In this document: positions 34,469 through 43,575 of the stretch, piece by piece
Layout of the letters: every line of letters begins with the position of its first letter
How positions within the stretch are numbered: position 1 is the first letter of the stretch
Assembly: GCF_032598905.1 (NCBI RefSeq)
Contig: NZ_CP122458.1
Location: forward strand, 2,728,001 to 2,792,000
Direction: 5' to 3'
DNA length: 64,000 nt
Source: Streptomyces sp. 11x1
GTDB taxonomy: Bacteria > Actinomycetota > Actinomycetes > Streptomycetales > Streptomycetaceae
Program-made: the position numbers and the translations under genes
Notes under the pieces: generated by a model
The model's database searches: none
What the model was told of the DNA's origin: nothing
What the model saw: the letters and a program-made list of their open reading frames with translations, nothing else

Positions 34469-35176
34469 CTACGACCAGGCGGCGACCAGGTAACCCACGC
34501 CGTACGGCGCCTCGTCGTAGAGCAGGCTGCCGGCCAGGCCCGCGCCCTCGGCGGCGCCCGCGAGGATCTGCCAGGGGGCCCGCCCGGAGGCCCTCAGCTC
34601 GCGGGCCACCCCGGTGTCCAGCGTCTTCAGCCCCTCGACGTCGGCGTCGGCGAGCGCGCGCGCGACCCCCGCGTCGAAGCCGGCCGCGCGCTCGTCCAGG
34701 TACCCGGGGGCCTTGAGCGTGCGGCACGCGCTGGCGTCGCCCATCACCAGCAGAGCCACCCGCTCGGCCGCCCCGGCGACCTGTCTTCCTACCTGGGTAC
34801 ACCGCTCGACGGCGGTCGGTTCCGCCACCCCGAGCCCTTCCAGCGGGGCGTCGGCCCAGCCGGTGCGGTCGAGCAGCCAGGCGGCGACGGCGAGCGAGGC
34901 GGGCAGCCGGGCCGTCGTGTCGCCGTTCCCCCCGCGCCCGAGGCGGACGTCGAGGTCCACGCCGAAGCCCCGGAACGAGCCGCCCGAGCCTTCCGGATAC
35001 GACGCGTCGCGCCCGGCGGGGCCCACGACCACCAGCCGGTCCGGGCGGGCGGCAGCGAGCACTCCGAGCGCGTCCGCGCACGCGTCCCGCGCCGCGTCCA
35101 GCTCGGGCGCGGCCCCGGCGGCCACCTCGGGCACGAGCAGAGGCGGACAGGGGCAGACGGCGGCGGCGACAAGCAT
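34469..35176 (-). CDS. Class III extradiol dioxygenase-like protein (subunit B fold)
   Basis: A 235-residue protein beginning MLVAAAVCPCPPLLVPE, which fits the conserved actinobacterial group annotated as class III extradiol ring-cleavage dioxygenase subunit B-like. The N-terminal VVVGPAGRD and later LLVMGDASACRT resemble the fold's strand-loop positions, but the usual iron-binding His pair is not evident, so enzymatic activity is uncertain. It lies directly downstream of miaB (74 bp gap) on the same strand. The role is unknown. Confidence 0.7.
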   Translation of the reverse strand: MLVAAAVCPCPPLLVPEVAAGAAPELDAARDACADALGVLAAARPDRLVVVGPAGRDASYPEGSGGSFRGFGVDLDVRLGRGGNGDTTARLPASLAVAAWLLDRTGWADAPLEGLGVAEPTAVERCTQVGRQVAGAAERVALLVMGDASACRTLKAPGYLDERAAGFDAGVARALADADVEGLKTLDTGVARELRASGRAPWQILAGAAEGAGLAGSLLYDEAPYGVGYLVAAWS

Positions 35177-35218
35177 GAGACGCAGGGTAACTTCCGCAGC
35201 CCAGGGGCGGCCCCTTCA

Positions 35219-35241
35219 GGGGCGCGGGAACTGCGTCGCGA
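35219..35241 (+). repeat. Dispersed intergenic repeat, copy 2 (variant)
   Basis: GGGGCGCGGG-AACTGCG-TC-GCGA, a variant of the copies at 32021-32041 and 39972-39992, one G shorter and with a TC insertion, in the gap between miaB and the dioxygenase-like gene. Confidence 0.65.
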
Positions 35242-35250
35242 ACAACCCTG

Positions 35251-36777
35251 CTACTGGGGAACCCCGCACCCACCGGTGGTAGCCGCCGACAGCGGCTCCG
35301 GAGCCCCGATCTTCGGTAGCCCCAGCAGCACCCCGCCCGGCTTCTCCGCCGGAAGGGCCTGACGCTTCTCCCAGGCGTCGCCCGACCGGGTCCGCCGTAC
35401 GTCCAGGACCGCGCCCTCGGCCAGCAGGTGGTGAGGCGCGGCGTACGTGATCTCGACGGTCACCACGTCGCCGGGGCGGACCTCCTGGTCCGGCTTGGTG
35501 AAGTGGACCAGGCGGTTGTCGGGGGCGCGGCCGGAGAGCCGGTGCGTGGCGCCGTCCTTGCGGCCCTCGCCCTCGGCGACCATCAGCTCCAGGGTGCGGC
35601 CGACCTGCTTCTTGTTCTCCTCCCAGGAGATCTCCTCCTGGAGGGCGACGAGGCGCTCGTAGCGCTTCTGGACGACCTCCTTGGGGATCTGGCCCTCCAT
35701 GGTGGCGGCCGGGGTGCCGGGGCGCTTGGAGTACTGGAAGGTGAACGCCTGGGTGAAGCGGGCCTCGCGGACCACGTGCATGGTCTGCTCGAAGTCCTCC
35801 TCGGTCTCGCCGGGGAAGCCCACGATGATGTCGGTGGTGATGGCCGCGTGCGGGATGGACGCGCGGACCTTCTCGATGATCCCGAGGTAGCGCTCCTGGC
35901 GGTACGAGCGGCGCATGGCCTTGAGGACCGTGTCCGAGCCGGACTGGAGCGGCATGTGCAGCTGCGGCATCACGTTCGGCGTCTCGGCCATGGCCGCGAT
36001 GACGTCGTCGGTGAAGTCGCGGGGATGCGGGGAGGTGAAGCGGACGCGCTCCAGGCCCTCGACCCGCCCGCAGGCCCGCAGCAGCTTGCTGAACGCCTCG
36101 CGGTCGCCGATGTCGGAGCCGTACGCGTTCACGTTCTGGCCGAGCAGGGTGATCTCGGAGACGCCCTCGCCGACCAGGGCCTCGATCTCGGCGAGGATGT
36201 CGCCGGTGCGGCGGTCCTTCTCCTTGCCGCGCAGGGCCGGGACGATACAGAACGTGCAGGTGTTGTTGCAGCCGACGGAGATCGAGACCCAGGCGGCGTA
36301 GGCGCTCTCGCGGCGGGTCGGCAGCGTGGAGGGGAAGGCCTCCAGGGACTCGGCGATCTCGACCTGGGCCTCGTCCTGGACGCGGGCGCGCTCCAGCAGG
36401 ACGGGCAGCTTGCCGATGTTGTGCGTGCCGAAGACGACGTCGACCCAGGGCGCCTTCCTGACGATGGTGTCCCGGTCCTTCTGGGCCAGGCAGCCGCCGA
36501 CGGCGATCTGCATGCCGGGGCGGGCGGTCTTCATCGGGGCGAGGCGGCCGAGGTTGCCGTAGAGGCGGTTGTCGGCGTTCTCGCGGACGGCGCAGGTGTT
36601 GAAGACGACGACGTCGGCGTTGCCCTCCCCCGCGTCCTCGGGCGCGCGGACGTATCCGGCCTCCTCCAGCAGACCGGACAGGCGTTCGGAGTCATGGACG
36701 TTCATCTGACATCCATAAGTACGCACTTCGTATGTCTTGACGCCCACTGCCTGACTCCGGTCGCTGCTGTTGGTCAC
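35251..36777 (-). CDS. miaB: tRNA-2-methylthio-N6-dimethylallyladenosine synthase MiaB
   Basis: A 508-residue radical-SAM methylthiotransferase acting on i6A37 of tRNA after MiaA. The N-terminal MTTase domain has TYGCQMN and further cysteines ([18 protein letters not shown]) for the auxiliary 4Fe-4S cluster; the radical-SAM triad is in [18 protein letters not shown]; a C-terminal TRAM domain ([10 protein letters not shown] ... [11 protein letters not shown]) binds tRNA. The first residues are Ser/Gln-rich and the ATG at 36777 is the only sensible start. Upstream of it lies degraded DNA, so its promoter must lie in the 50 bp before it or within the remnant. Confidence 0.96.
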   Translation of the reverse strand: MTNSSDRSQAVGVKTYEVRTYGCQMNVHDSERLSGLLEEAGYVRAPEDAGEGNADVVVFNTCAVRENADNRLYGNLGRLAPMKTARPGMQIAVGGCLAQKDRDTIVRKAPWVDVVFGTHNIGKLPVLLERARVQDEAQVEIAESLEAFPSTLPTRRESAYAAWVSISVGCNNTCTFCIVPALRGKEKDRRTGDILAEIEALVGEGVSEITLLGQNVNAYGSDIGDREAFSKLLRACGRVEGLERVRFTSPHPRDFTDDVIAAMAETPNVMPQLHMPLQSGSDTVLKAMRRSYRQERYLGIIEKVRASIPHAAITTDIIVGFPGETEEDFEQTMHVVREARFTQAFTFQYSKRPGTPAATMEGQIPKEVVQKRYERLVALQEEISWEENKKQVGRTLELMVAEGEGRKDGATHRLSGRAPDNRLVHFTKPDQEVRPGDVVTVEITYAAPHHLLAEGAVLDVRRTRSGDAWEKRQALPAEKPGGVLLGLPKIGAPEPLSAATTGGCGVPQ

Positions 36778-36830
36778 TCCGTAAGCCTAAGGCAGCGCCC
36801 GGGGAGCCCTCGTCCCCAGGCACCGCGGAC

Positions 36831-37840
36831 TCAGTGCTCCGTGTCGAGGACGGTCTCCGGGATCTGCACGTTGATCAGTTCGCCGGCGCGCTGGTCGACG
36901 GTGGACCCGGCCGGGCTTGCGGCCGCGCAGGTGGGCGTGGGCGAGGCGGGCCCCGACAAAGTCGCCCTCCAGGATGCTCTGCGGCCCGAGGAGGACGCCC
37001 TTGCGGTGCCGTTTCAGGGCGCTGAGCCAGCCCGTCGCGCCGGTCATGGTCTCGGCGGTGGCCGCGACGACGATGCCGATGCCGTGGTCCCGGCCGGACT
37101 GCGCCAGGGAGCGCAGGTTCTGGTCGATGTCCGGTGGGACGAACAGGTCGGCGTCGTCCACCATGACCACCCGGGGTCCGCCGCCGGCCTCCAGGGCCTC
37201 GGTGAACTCCTCGACCGTGGGTTCGGTCGCGGTGATCAGCCGTACGCCGGGATGTGTGCCCAGCGTGCGCACGGGAGACTCGCGCGGGGCGAGGATCACC
37301 GAACGGGTGCCGGAGCAGTTCCTGACGGCACTGCAGATCCGTGTCGAGCCTGGCGAACAGCCGCTCCAGGCGCTCGATGTCACCACGGGGGACCACGGAT
37401 CCGGTGTTCGGGAGCACGCCCAGCGCGGTGAGGGCGTCACCGGCGAAGTCGATGCCGTAGAGGTGGACGCCGACGCTGGAGTGGGCGCGGGCCAGGGCAC
37501 CGGCCATGGTGCGCAGCACCTGGGAGCGGCCGAAGCGCGGGACACCGACGACGTACAGGTGTCCGAATTCGGCGAGGTCCAGCCGGACCGGCAGCTGCGC
37601 CTGAGCCTCGGGGACGTCCGACAGGGCCCAGGAGACCGGGGCCAGGTGGGCGCCGCCGGGCTCGTCCGGCTGGGGCAGGTCGTCGATCAGGACCTGCCGG
37701 CCGAGCGCGGGCAGCCAGGGGCTGGGCTGTGGCACGCAGTCGGCGAGCCGAGCCGCCTCGGACAGGGCCTCCACCAGGGCGTTGAGGTCGGTGGGGGCTT
37801 CATCGGCCATCGGGTCCGCCGGGTCCGTGTCCTGCTGCCC
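36831..37840 (-). pseudogene. Degraded FtsK/SpoIIIE (EccC-like) ATPase fragment
   Basis: Three pieces in three different frames. Piece A (about 37840-37320): DLNALVEALSEAARL ... SPWLPALGRQVLIDDLP ... LYVVGVPRFGRSQVLRTMAGALARAH, the start of an FtsK-type ATPase domain with a degenerate P-loop (GVPRFGRSQ). Piece B (about 37315-36910): VILAPRESPVRTL ... VVMVDDADLF ... RKGVLLGPQSILEGDFVGARL, typical of the last ATPase domain. Piece C: VDQRAGELINVQIPETVLD to a stop at 36831. A frameshift plus loss of the sequence normally between the two domains separates A and B, and a second frameshift separates B and C. The N-terminal three-quarters of such a protein is missing. Confidence 0.8.
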
Positions 37841-37888
37841 CTCGGGGGTTCCGGGCCGGGTGACGGTATGGTCCGCGGCCGCGAGGTG

Positions 37889-38092
37889 ATGGGCCTGGCC
37901 CCGCCACCGCTCAGCCGCCACCTCGTCTGCACCGGCAACCCGGGCACCGACAGGACCACCGTCGCCCGCCTGTACGGCCGGACCCTCGCCGCCGTCGGGC
38001 TGCTGGAGCGCGGCCACCTGGTCGAGGCGGACCGCTCCGCCCTGGTGGGCGAGTACGCCGGCCACACCGGGCCGAGAACCACCCGCGTCAGG
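37889..38092 (+). pseudogene. Fragment of a CbbX/SpoVK-type AAA ATPase
   Basis: About 68 codons, GLAPPPLSRHLVCTGNPG then TTVARLYGRTLAAVGLLERG and LVEADRSALVGEYAGHTGP. These match the Walker A region of CbxX/CfqX/SpoVK AAA proteins. The P-loop reads GNPGTDRTTV where GNPGTGKTTV is expected, so the catalytic Lys is gone. Nothing before or after continues the protein. It lies head-to-head with the FtsK remnant; the two are probably what is left of one ATPase locus. Confidence 0.75.
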
Positions 38093-38199
38093 CCGCTTCT
38101 GGCCATCCGCACAGCCGTCTCCCAGCGTCCGACGGCCGTGTCCGAGCGTCCGACGGCCATGTCCGAGCATCGCCGGCTGAGGGCGTCCGGCCGGCGGGC

Positions 38200-38595
38200 T
38201 CAGCCGGCCCAGCCCTGCTTCCGCAGCACCGAGGACACGTCGGGTGCCTGGTAGTGGTCCCCCTTGAGCACCTTGCCGTCGGCCCGGCGGGCGACCCGAC
38301 CGTCGGGGCCCAGCTTGGTCATGTTCGAGCGGTGGATCTCGGCGATCACCTCGTCCAGGTCGATGCCGTGGACCAGGGCGGTGCCGTATGCCACGTACAC
38401 CACGTCGGCCAGTTCGTGGGCCAGCCGGTCGAGCGGCCCGTCGACCGCCACCTCGGCGACCTCGGCGGCCTCCTCGGCCAACAACTCCCCCCGGTGGGCG
38501 GCCAGCTCGGGCGAGACCTCGGCGGGGGCGGTACGGGCGTCGAGACCGAAGGCCCGGTGGAACTCACGGACCAGTCGAGCGGGAGAGGAACTCAT
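38200..38595 (-). CDS. MazG-like nucleotide pyrophosphohydrolase family protein
   Basis: 131 residues with the all-alpha NTP-pyrophosphatase pattern: LLAEEAAEVAEVAV (ExxE) followed by LAHELADVVYVAYG (ExxD), which bind magnesium. Such enzymes clean up or hydrolyse nucleoside triphosphates; the C-terminal extension (GRVARRADGKVLKGDHYQAPDVSSVL) is typical of the phage/actinobacterial HisE-MazG-like group. Start ATG at 38595. It stands alone between the ATPase remnants and a divergent amidase gene. The exact substrate is unknown. Confidence 0.82.
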   Translation of the reverse strand: MSSSPARLVREFHRAFGLDARTAPAEVSPELAAHRGELLAEEAAEVAEVAVDGPLDRLAHELADVVYVAYGTALVHGIDLDEVIAEIHRSNMTKLGPDGRVARRADGKVLKGDHYQAPDVSSVLRKQGWAG

Positions 38596-38788
38596 CCGCC
38601 GACCCTACCGACCGCCCGCCCCACACCGACAGTTCTGTCCGACTCCTACGGCCATGACGCCCAAGTCCCTGTGCGTGATGGACCTTTGACGTTACGTCAG
38701 CACAGGGGGGCGGTGGCGGAACGGGTGACTCCACTCCGTACCCTCCGTTGTGTCTTCACGTACCACCCCGAGCGATTGAGGACCCATC

Positions 38789-39940
38789 GTGAGCGTTCCC
38801 CCCACTTCCTCCAGCCACCGGGCCAGGTCCCGGGTGACCCGCCGTACGGTGATCGGCGCGGTCGGCGCGGTCGCGGCCGGCGCCGTGATCACGCCGACCG
38901 TGATGGCCACGACCGGCGACTCCGACGGCGCGGACACCGGTGCGGACACCGGAGCGGAGGACACCAAGGCCGGCACCACGACCGAGACCTTCCCGAAGAC
39001 CCGCAGCGAGGCCGCCACCGGTGAGGCGCCCGTCGAGGCGGCCTTTCCCATCGGATACGTGGGCGTGCGCTGGGGCGGCACCGACGAGACCACCGGCGGC
39101 GGCATCCGGCTGACGGACGCCGACGGCGGGCAGGGCGCGTGGCGCTCGCTCGGCGACGGTGGCTGCTCGGTCGCCAACGGCGGCGGTGTGCTGATCGCGG
39201 CCGGCCAGGCCGCCGGATACGAGCTGAGAGCCCCCAACGGTGCCACGGGGCTGCGCTCGCTCGCGCTCGACACCCTGCACGGCCCGGACCGCAAGGTCGC
39301 CGTGCCGTCCGACCCCACCCGCGTCCGGGGCGTGCAGTACCTCACGCGGGCCGCCTGGGGCGCCGACGAGTCGCTGCGGTTCAAGGCGGACGGCACGGAG
39401 AACTCACCCACCGCGTTCTACCCGTTCCAGACGATCACCGTGCACCACACGGCCATGGCCAACGACGACCCGGACCCCGCCGCCACGGTCCGCGCGATCT
39501 ACCAGCTGCACGCCGTCACCAACGACTGGGGCGACATCGGCTACCACTTCCTCATCGACGAGGAGGGCCGTATCTACGAGGGCCGCTACTCCGGCGACGA
39601 CGGCCTGCCCGCGCACGACGCCGACGGCAAGGTGGTGACCGCCTTCCACGTCGGCGGCTTCAACTCCGGCAACCTCGGCATCGCCCTGCTGGGCACCTTC
39701 ACCGAGCAGGGCCCCAAGGAGGCCGCCCGCGCCGCGCTGACCCGCCTCGTGAAGGTCCTGGTCCGCCACCACGGCGTCGACCCGCAGGCCCGCGTGACCT
39801 ACACCAACCCGGTCAACGGCACCCAGAAGGAGGTCGCGGAGATCAGCGGCCACCGGGACTGGATGGCGACGGAGTGCCCGGGCGAGGTGATGTACGCAGA
39901 GCTGGAGCGCCTGCGCACGGCGGTGGCAACAGGCCGATGA
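38789..39940 (+). CDS. Tat-exported N-acetylmuramoyl-L-alanine amidase (PGRP domain)
   Basis: 383 residues. The N-terminus carries a twin-arginine signal (VTRRTVIGAVGAVAAGAV), so the protein is exported folded. After a spacer domain, the amidase_2/PGRP domain starts near RAAWGADESL, with zinc ligands in ITVHHTAM and a later His (ISGHRDW), and the typical GDIGYHFLIDEEGRIYEGR. It cleaves the bond between muramic acid and the peptide in peptidoglycan, so it acts in wall remodelling. GTG start at 38789, with GAGGA-like sequence 10 nt upstream. It ends in a perfect 14-bp hairpin that begins inside its stop codon. Confidence 0.92.
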   Translation: MSVPPTSSSHRARSRVTRRTVIGAVGAVAAGAVITPTVMATTGDSDGADTGADTGAEDTKAGTTTETFPKTRSEAATGEAPVEAAFPIGYVGVRWGGTDETTGGGIRLTDADGGQGAWRSLGDGGCSVANGGGVLIAAGQAAGYELRAPNGATGLRSLALDTLHGPDRKVAVPSDPTRVRGVQYLTRAAWGADESLRFKADGTENSPTAFYPFQTITVHHTAMANDDPDPAATVRAIYQLHAVTNDWGDIGYHFLIDEEGRIYEGRYSGDDGLPAHDADGKVVTAFHVGGFNSGNLGIALLGTFTEQGPKEAARAALTRLVKVLVRHHGVDPQARVTYTNPVNGTQKEVAEISGHRDWMATECPGEVMYAELERLRTAVATGR

Positions 39941-39971
39941 AAGCACAGGGGGCGCAGCCCCTGTGCTTTCA
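39938..39971 (+). terminator. Terminator hairpin of the amidase gene
   Basis: TGAAAGCACAGGGG (39938-39951, starting with the stop codon itself) pairs exactly with 39958-39971, loop 6 nt. It is followed directly by dispersed repeat copy 3. Confidence 0.88.
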
Positions 39972-39992
39972 GGGGCGCGGGGAACTGCGCGA
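39972..39992 (+). repeat. Dispersed intergenic repeat, copy 3
   Basis: Core GGGGCGCGGGGAACTGCGCG, identical to the copy at 32021-32041, directly after the amidase terminator. Confidence 0.75.
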
Positions 39993-40104
39993 GAAGCCCC
40001 ACGCGCCCGCGCCCGAAGACAGGGTCAGCGCCGAGGTCACGAGCTAGCACCGGATGGGTCCGACCCTGGCCTGCCCGCCCGGTGACCTGGCAGGATCTCG
40101 TCGC

Positions 40105-41103
40105 ATGGTCCAGGTACTCCCACGCATCGGCAGGCGGCACGCGCTGCTGGGCTCGGTGGCTTCGTTGGTGGTCCTCGGGCTGCTCGCGTGGTGGCTGTGG
40201 CCGCGCGAGGAGCCCCCGAGCGGGACGATCACGGTGACCACGGGAGCCGAGCGGGGCGTCTACCAGGAGTACGGCAGTCGGCTGCGGAACGCGATCGCCG
40301 GGGACATGCCGGCGCTGCAGGTCCAGCTCATGCCGAGCAACGGCTCCCAGACGAACGTCCGCCGGGTCGCCACCGGGCAGGCCGACTTCGCCATCGCCGC
40401 GGCCGACGCCGTCCAGACGTACATCGACGAGGACCAGCCCGGCGCCGACAAGCTGCGCGGGGTGGCACGGCTGTACGACGACTACGTGCAGCTGGTGGTC
40501 CCGGCCGACTCGACCATCCAGAACGTGTCGGAGCTGAAGGGCAAGCGGGTCGCCGTGGGTCCCGAGGGCTCCGGCGTACGGCTGATCACCGAACGTCTGC
40601 TGAAGGCGGACGGGCTGGACATCGACAAGGACATAGACGCGCGGCGCGACACGATCGGCACCAGCCCCGAAGCCCTGCGCACCGGAAAGATCGACGCGTT
40701 CTTCTGGTCGGGCGGCCTGCCCACGAAGGGGCTGACGGACCTCGTGGAGAAGGAGAAGTACGACTTCCGGTTCGTCCCGATCCGCAGCGACCTGGTGACC
40801 GAGCTGCACGACCAGGGCGGCGTCTTCAGCCACTACCGGGCGTCCGTGATGCCCGCCGACGCCTACCCGACCATCCTCCCGGACGCGGTGCCCACCCTCA
40901 CGGTGGCGAACCTGCTCATCACCCGTGCCGACATGGACCCCCGGCTCACCGAGTGGCTGACGCGCGTCGTCCTGAAGAGCCGGGACAACATCGGCCAGCA
41001 CGTCCACGCGGCCCAGGTGGTGGATCTGCGCACCGCGATCTACACCGACCCCCTACGACTGCACCAGGGCGCGAGAGCGTACTACCGCTCGGTGAAGCCG
41101 TAG
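40105..41103 (+). CDS. TAXI-family solute-binding protein
   Basis: 332 residues: a basic N-terminus, one hydrophobic segment (LLGSVASLVVLGLLAWWLW) acting as membrane anchor or signal, then a TAXI-type binding domain. Typical stretches are ITVTTGAERGVYQEYG, QTNVRRVATGQADFAIAAAD, LKGKRVAVGPEGSGVRLITERLL and DAFFWSGGLPTKG. TAXI proteins normally serve TRAP transporters, but no TRAP permease is nearby. Structurally studied TAXI proteins include glutamate binders, and here the gene converges on the glutamate sensor kinase gene gluK. ATG 40105 with AGGA upstream. Confidence 0.85.
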   Translation: MVQVLPRIGRRHALLGSVASLVVLGLLAWWLWPREEPPSGTITVTTGAERGVYQEYGSRLRNAIAGDMPALQVQLMPSNGSQTNVRRVATGQADFAIAAADAVQTYIDEDQPGADKLRGVARLYDDYVQLVVPADSTIQNVSELKGKRVAVGPEGSGVRLITERLLKADGLDIDKDIDARRDTIGTSPEALRTGKIDAFFWSGGLPTKGLTDLVEKEKYDFRFVPIRSDLVTELHDQGGVFSHYRASVMPADAYPTILPDAVPTLTVANLLITRADMDPRLTEWLTRVVLKSRDNIGQHVHAAQVVDLRTAIYTDPLRLHQGARAYYRSVKP

Positions 41104-41148
41104 CCCTCCGGGGGTCCGACCTGCCTGGCTCCGTTCCTGCCCGGTCTC

Positions 41149-42561
41149 TCAGGCCGGCGGGCGCGACCGGGGCACCGTCACCGTGACCCGCAGCCCGTGC
41201 GGCTCGTGGTGGGCGTAGGCGATGGAGCCACCGCCCGCCGCGATCAGCGCCCGGGAGATGGAGAGCCCGAGGCCCGATCCCTTGATGTTCTGGTGCGCGG
41301 TGCTGCGCCAGAAACGGTCGCCGACGCGTTCCAGTTCCTCGTCGCTGAGGCCGGGCCCGCCGTCGGTGACCACGACCGTGGACGTCTCGCCGTTGGAGGC
41401 GACCCGGACCTCGACCCGCTCCCCGGCGGGCGTGAACTTCAGCGCGTTGTCGATCACCGCGTCCAGGGCGCTGGACAGGGCGATGGGATCGGCCCAGGCA
41501 GTGGTGGCCGGGCAGGTGCCGATCAACGACACCCCCTTGTCGTCGGCCAGCGGCGACCAGGATGCGACACGCTCGGCGGTCAGCTCACCCACGTCGATGA
41601 GCCGCAGATCGGAATCCGCGTGCTCGGCGAGCGCCAGGTCGAGCAGATCGTCGAGGACCGAGGCGAGCCGTTTGCCCTCGGTGCGGACGGAGGCGACCTC
41701 CTCGTTGCCCTCGGGCAGTTCGAGCGCGAGCAGGTCGATGCGGAGCAGCAACGCGGCCAGCGGGTTGCGGAGTTGGTGCGAGGCGTCGGCGACGAAGGCG
41801 CGTTGTTGCTCCAACACGTCCTCGACGTTGTCGGCCATCTCGTTGAACGACCGTGCCAGGCGCCGGAGTTCGGGCGGACCGCTGGCCACCGCGACCCGTG
41901 ACTTGAGACGCCCGGAGGCTATGGCGTGGGTGGTGACGTCGAGGACGCGTACGGGCTTGAGCACCCAGCCCGTCAGCCGCAGCGCGGCACCGACGGCGAG
42001 GAGCATCGCGGCGATCTCGCCCGCGCCGATGATCAGCCAGCCGCGCAGGATCTTGGAGCGCATCTGATCGGTGGGCGAGTCGGTGACGACGGCCGCGACG
42101 ACGTCACCGTCGTGGATGACAGGGGACGCGACGACGAGCCGACCCTCCTGCCAGGGCCACACCTGTTGCGGGTCGTGCGGGCGGCGCCCCAGCAGCGCCT
42201 CCTCGAAGGCGGCAAGCCCCTCCCCGTCGGTGGGCCGGCCCCACTCCACGGGGGCGTTGGCCATGGCCGGCTGGCTCTTCTCCCGGTAGAAGACGCCGGC
42301 CTTGATGCCGTACACGCGGTAGTACTGCTCCAACTCCCGCTGGAGGGTCTCGCCGCGGCCGTCCGTGGTGTCCACCCGGGATCCGCTCGGGCGCTCGGTG
42401 ACGAACTGGGCGAGGGCCGCGAACCGCGCCGTGTCGTCGATGCGGTCGACGACCACCTCCTGCTGCCGCGCCGCCGCGAGGCTCACCGCCAGCGGAATGC
42501 CGAGGGCCAGCAGCACGGCGGCCATCAGGACGATGAGCAGCGGAAGAAGACGAGTGCGCAC
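41149..42561 (-). CDS. gluK: Sensor histidine kinase GluK
   Basis: A 470-residue membrane kinase. It has two transmembrane helices (about residues 5-30 and 173-198) bracketing a ~140-residue extracytoplasmic sensor domain. Then come HAMP, a dimerisation domain with phospho-acceptor His262 (VADASHQLRNPL), and the ATP-binding domain (DNALKFTP, VVTDGGPGLSDEEL, GSGLGLSISRAL). It lies 9 bp after gluR on the same strand, and the pair is divergent from gluABCD. In S. coelicolor the pair at this position is GluR-GluK, which senses external glutamate and controls its uptake. The name rests on this position and family resemblance. Confidence 0.85.
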   Translation of the reverse strand: MRTRLLPLLIVLMAAVLLALGIPLAVSLAAARQQEVVVDRIDDTARFAALAQFVTERPSGSRVDTTDGRGETLQRELEQYYRVYGIKAGVFYREKSQPAMANAPVEWGRPTDGEGLAAFEEALLGRRPHDPQQVWPWQEGRLVVASPVIHDGDVVAAVVTDSPTDQMRSKILRGWLIIGAGEIAAMLLAVGAALRLTGWVLKPVRVLDVTTHAIASGRLKSRVAVASGPPELRRLARSFNEMADNVEDVLEQQRAFVADASHQLRNPLAALLLRIDLLALELPEGNEEVASVRTEGKRLASVLDDLLDLALAEHADSDLRLIDVGELTAERVASWSPLADDKGVSLIGTCPATTAWADPIALSSALDAVIDNALKFTPAGERVEVRVASNGETSTVVVTDGGPGLSDEELERVGDRFWRSTAHQNIKGSGLGLSISRALIAAGGGSIAYAHHEPHGLRVTVTVPRSRPPA

Positions 42562-42570
42562 GCGGGCACG

Positions 42571-43257
42571 CTACGGCGTCGGGGCGACCAGCCGGTAGCC
42601 GACCCCGCGCACCGTCTCGATGAGGGCAGGCATCCGCAGCTTGGACCGCAGGGAGGCGACATGCACTTCGAGGGTGCGGCCGGTCCCTTCCCAACTGGTC
42701 CGCCACACCTCGCTGATGATCTGTTCCCGGCGGAAGACGACCCCGGGCCGCTGGGCCAGCAGCGCGAGCAGATCGAACTCCTTGCGGGTCAGCTGCACGA
42801 CCGAGCCGTCCACGCTGACCTGCCGGGTGGGCAGCTCGATGAGCACGGACCCGAGCCGCAGCCCGCTGTCGCCGGACGACGCGGCCTCGTCGGGGGCCCG
42901 GCGGCGGGCGACGGCGTGGATCCGGGCGAGCAGTTCGCCGGTGTCGTACGGCTTGACCACGTAGTCGTCGGCGCCGAGGTTGAGGCCGTGGATCCGGGAC
43001 CGTACGTCGGAGCGGGCCGTCACCATGATCACCGGCGTGCTGGTGCGCTTGCGGATCTTGCCGCAGACCTCGTAGCCGTCCTGGTCGGGCAGGCCGAGGT
43101 CGAGCAGGACGACCCCGAAGCCGTTGCCCTCGGGGACGAGCGCCTGGAGCGCCTCCTCGCCGCTGCGGGCGTGCGTGACGTCGAAGCCGTGCCGGGCCAG
43201 GACCGCGGACAGGGCGGCGGCGACGTGGTTGTCGTCCTCGACGAGGAGCAGCCTCAT
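42571..43257 (-). CDS. gluR: OmpR-family response regulator GluR
   Basis: 228 residues: receiver domain with acidic pocket (EDD at 7-9), phospho-acceptor Asp53 (VVLLDLGLPD) and switch Thr/Lys positions (MVTARSD, VVKPYDT), then a winged-helix DNA-binding domain (LTRKEFDLLALLAQRPG ... RTLEVHVASLRSKL). Transcribed first, then gluK. It should activate the divergent gluABCD promoter when phosphorylated; known from the S. coelicolor counterpart. The start is the ATG at 43257. Confidence 0.87.
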   Translation of the reverse strand: MRLLLVEDDNHVAAALSAVLARHGFDVTHARSGEEALQALVPEGNGFGVVLLDLGLPDQDGYEVCGKIRKRTSTPVIMVTARSDVRSRIHGLNLGADDYVVKPYDTGELLARIHAVARRRAPDEAASSGDSGLRLGSVLIELPTRQVSVDGSVVQLTRKEFDLLALLAQRPGVVFRREQIISEVWRTSWEGTGRTLEVHVASLRSKLRMPALIETVRGVGYRLVAPTP

Positions 43258-43575
43258 TCCGGCCCCTTTCCTGTTCGGTGGTCATGCGTTTCGGTCATGT
43301 GTGCGTCTCGGCTGGCACACATTACGCGCACGCGCATCCCGGGCACGCGCGTATCGGCTTCCTGGCAGTCACACTGATGGGTGAGGACGCCGTCAAGGCC
43401 GGAGGGGTTCCGCGCGGGTTCCGTTATCCAGCCGAAACGCCCCGCTCGGGCTCGTCACGTGCAGTGCCCGTCCGGCTACCAGATCGTTATGCTCAATTCT
43501 CGCTCAGATGTAATGACGCTGGTCGTCGCCGGTCACTACTGTCCTCCGAAACCGAGGAAGACGGAGCCCAAAGCG
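43258..43575. promoter_or_regulatory. Divergent gluR/gluA control region
   Basis: 318 bp without a gene. It must carry both promoters and, by analogy with S. coelicolor, the GluR binding site. I see a G+C-rich imperfect inverted repeat around 43326-43352 (ACGCGCACGC ... GCACGCGCGT) near the gluR side, and a relatively AT-rich stretch at 43488-43520 near the gluA side that could hold a -10. Neither is a firm site. Confidence 0.5.

Noticed and set aside
38687..38699. TGACG-TTA-CGTCA palindrome before the amidase
   Set aside because: Short half-sites, no matching copy or adjacent regulator; kept only as a note.
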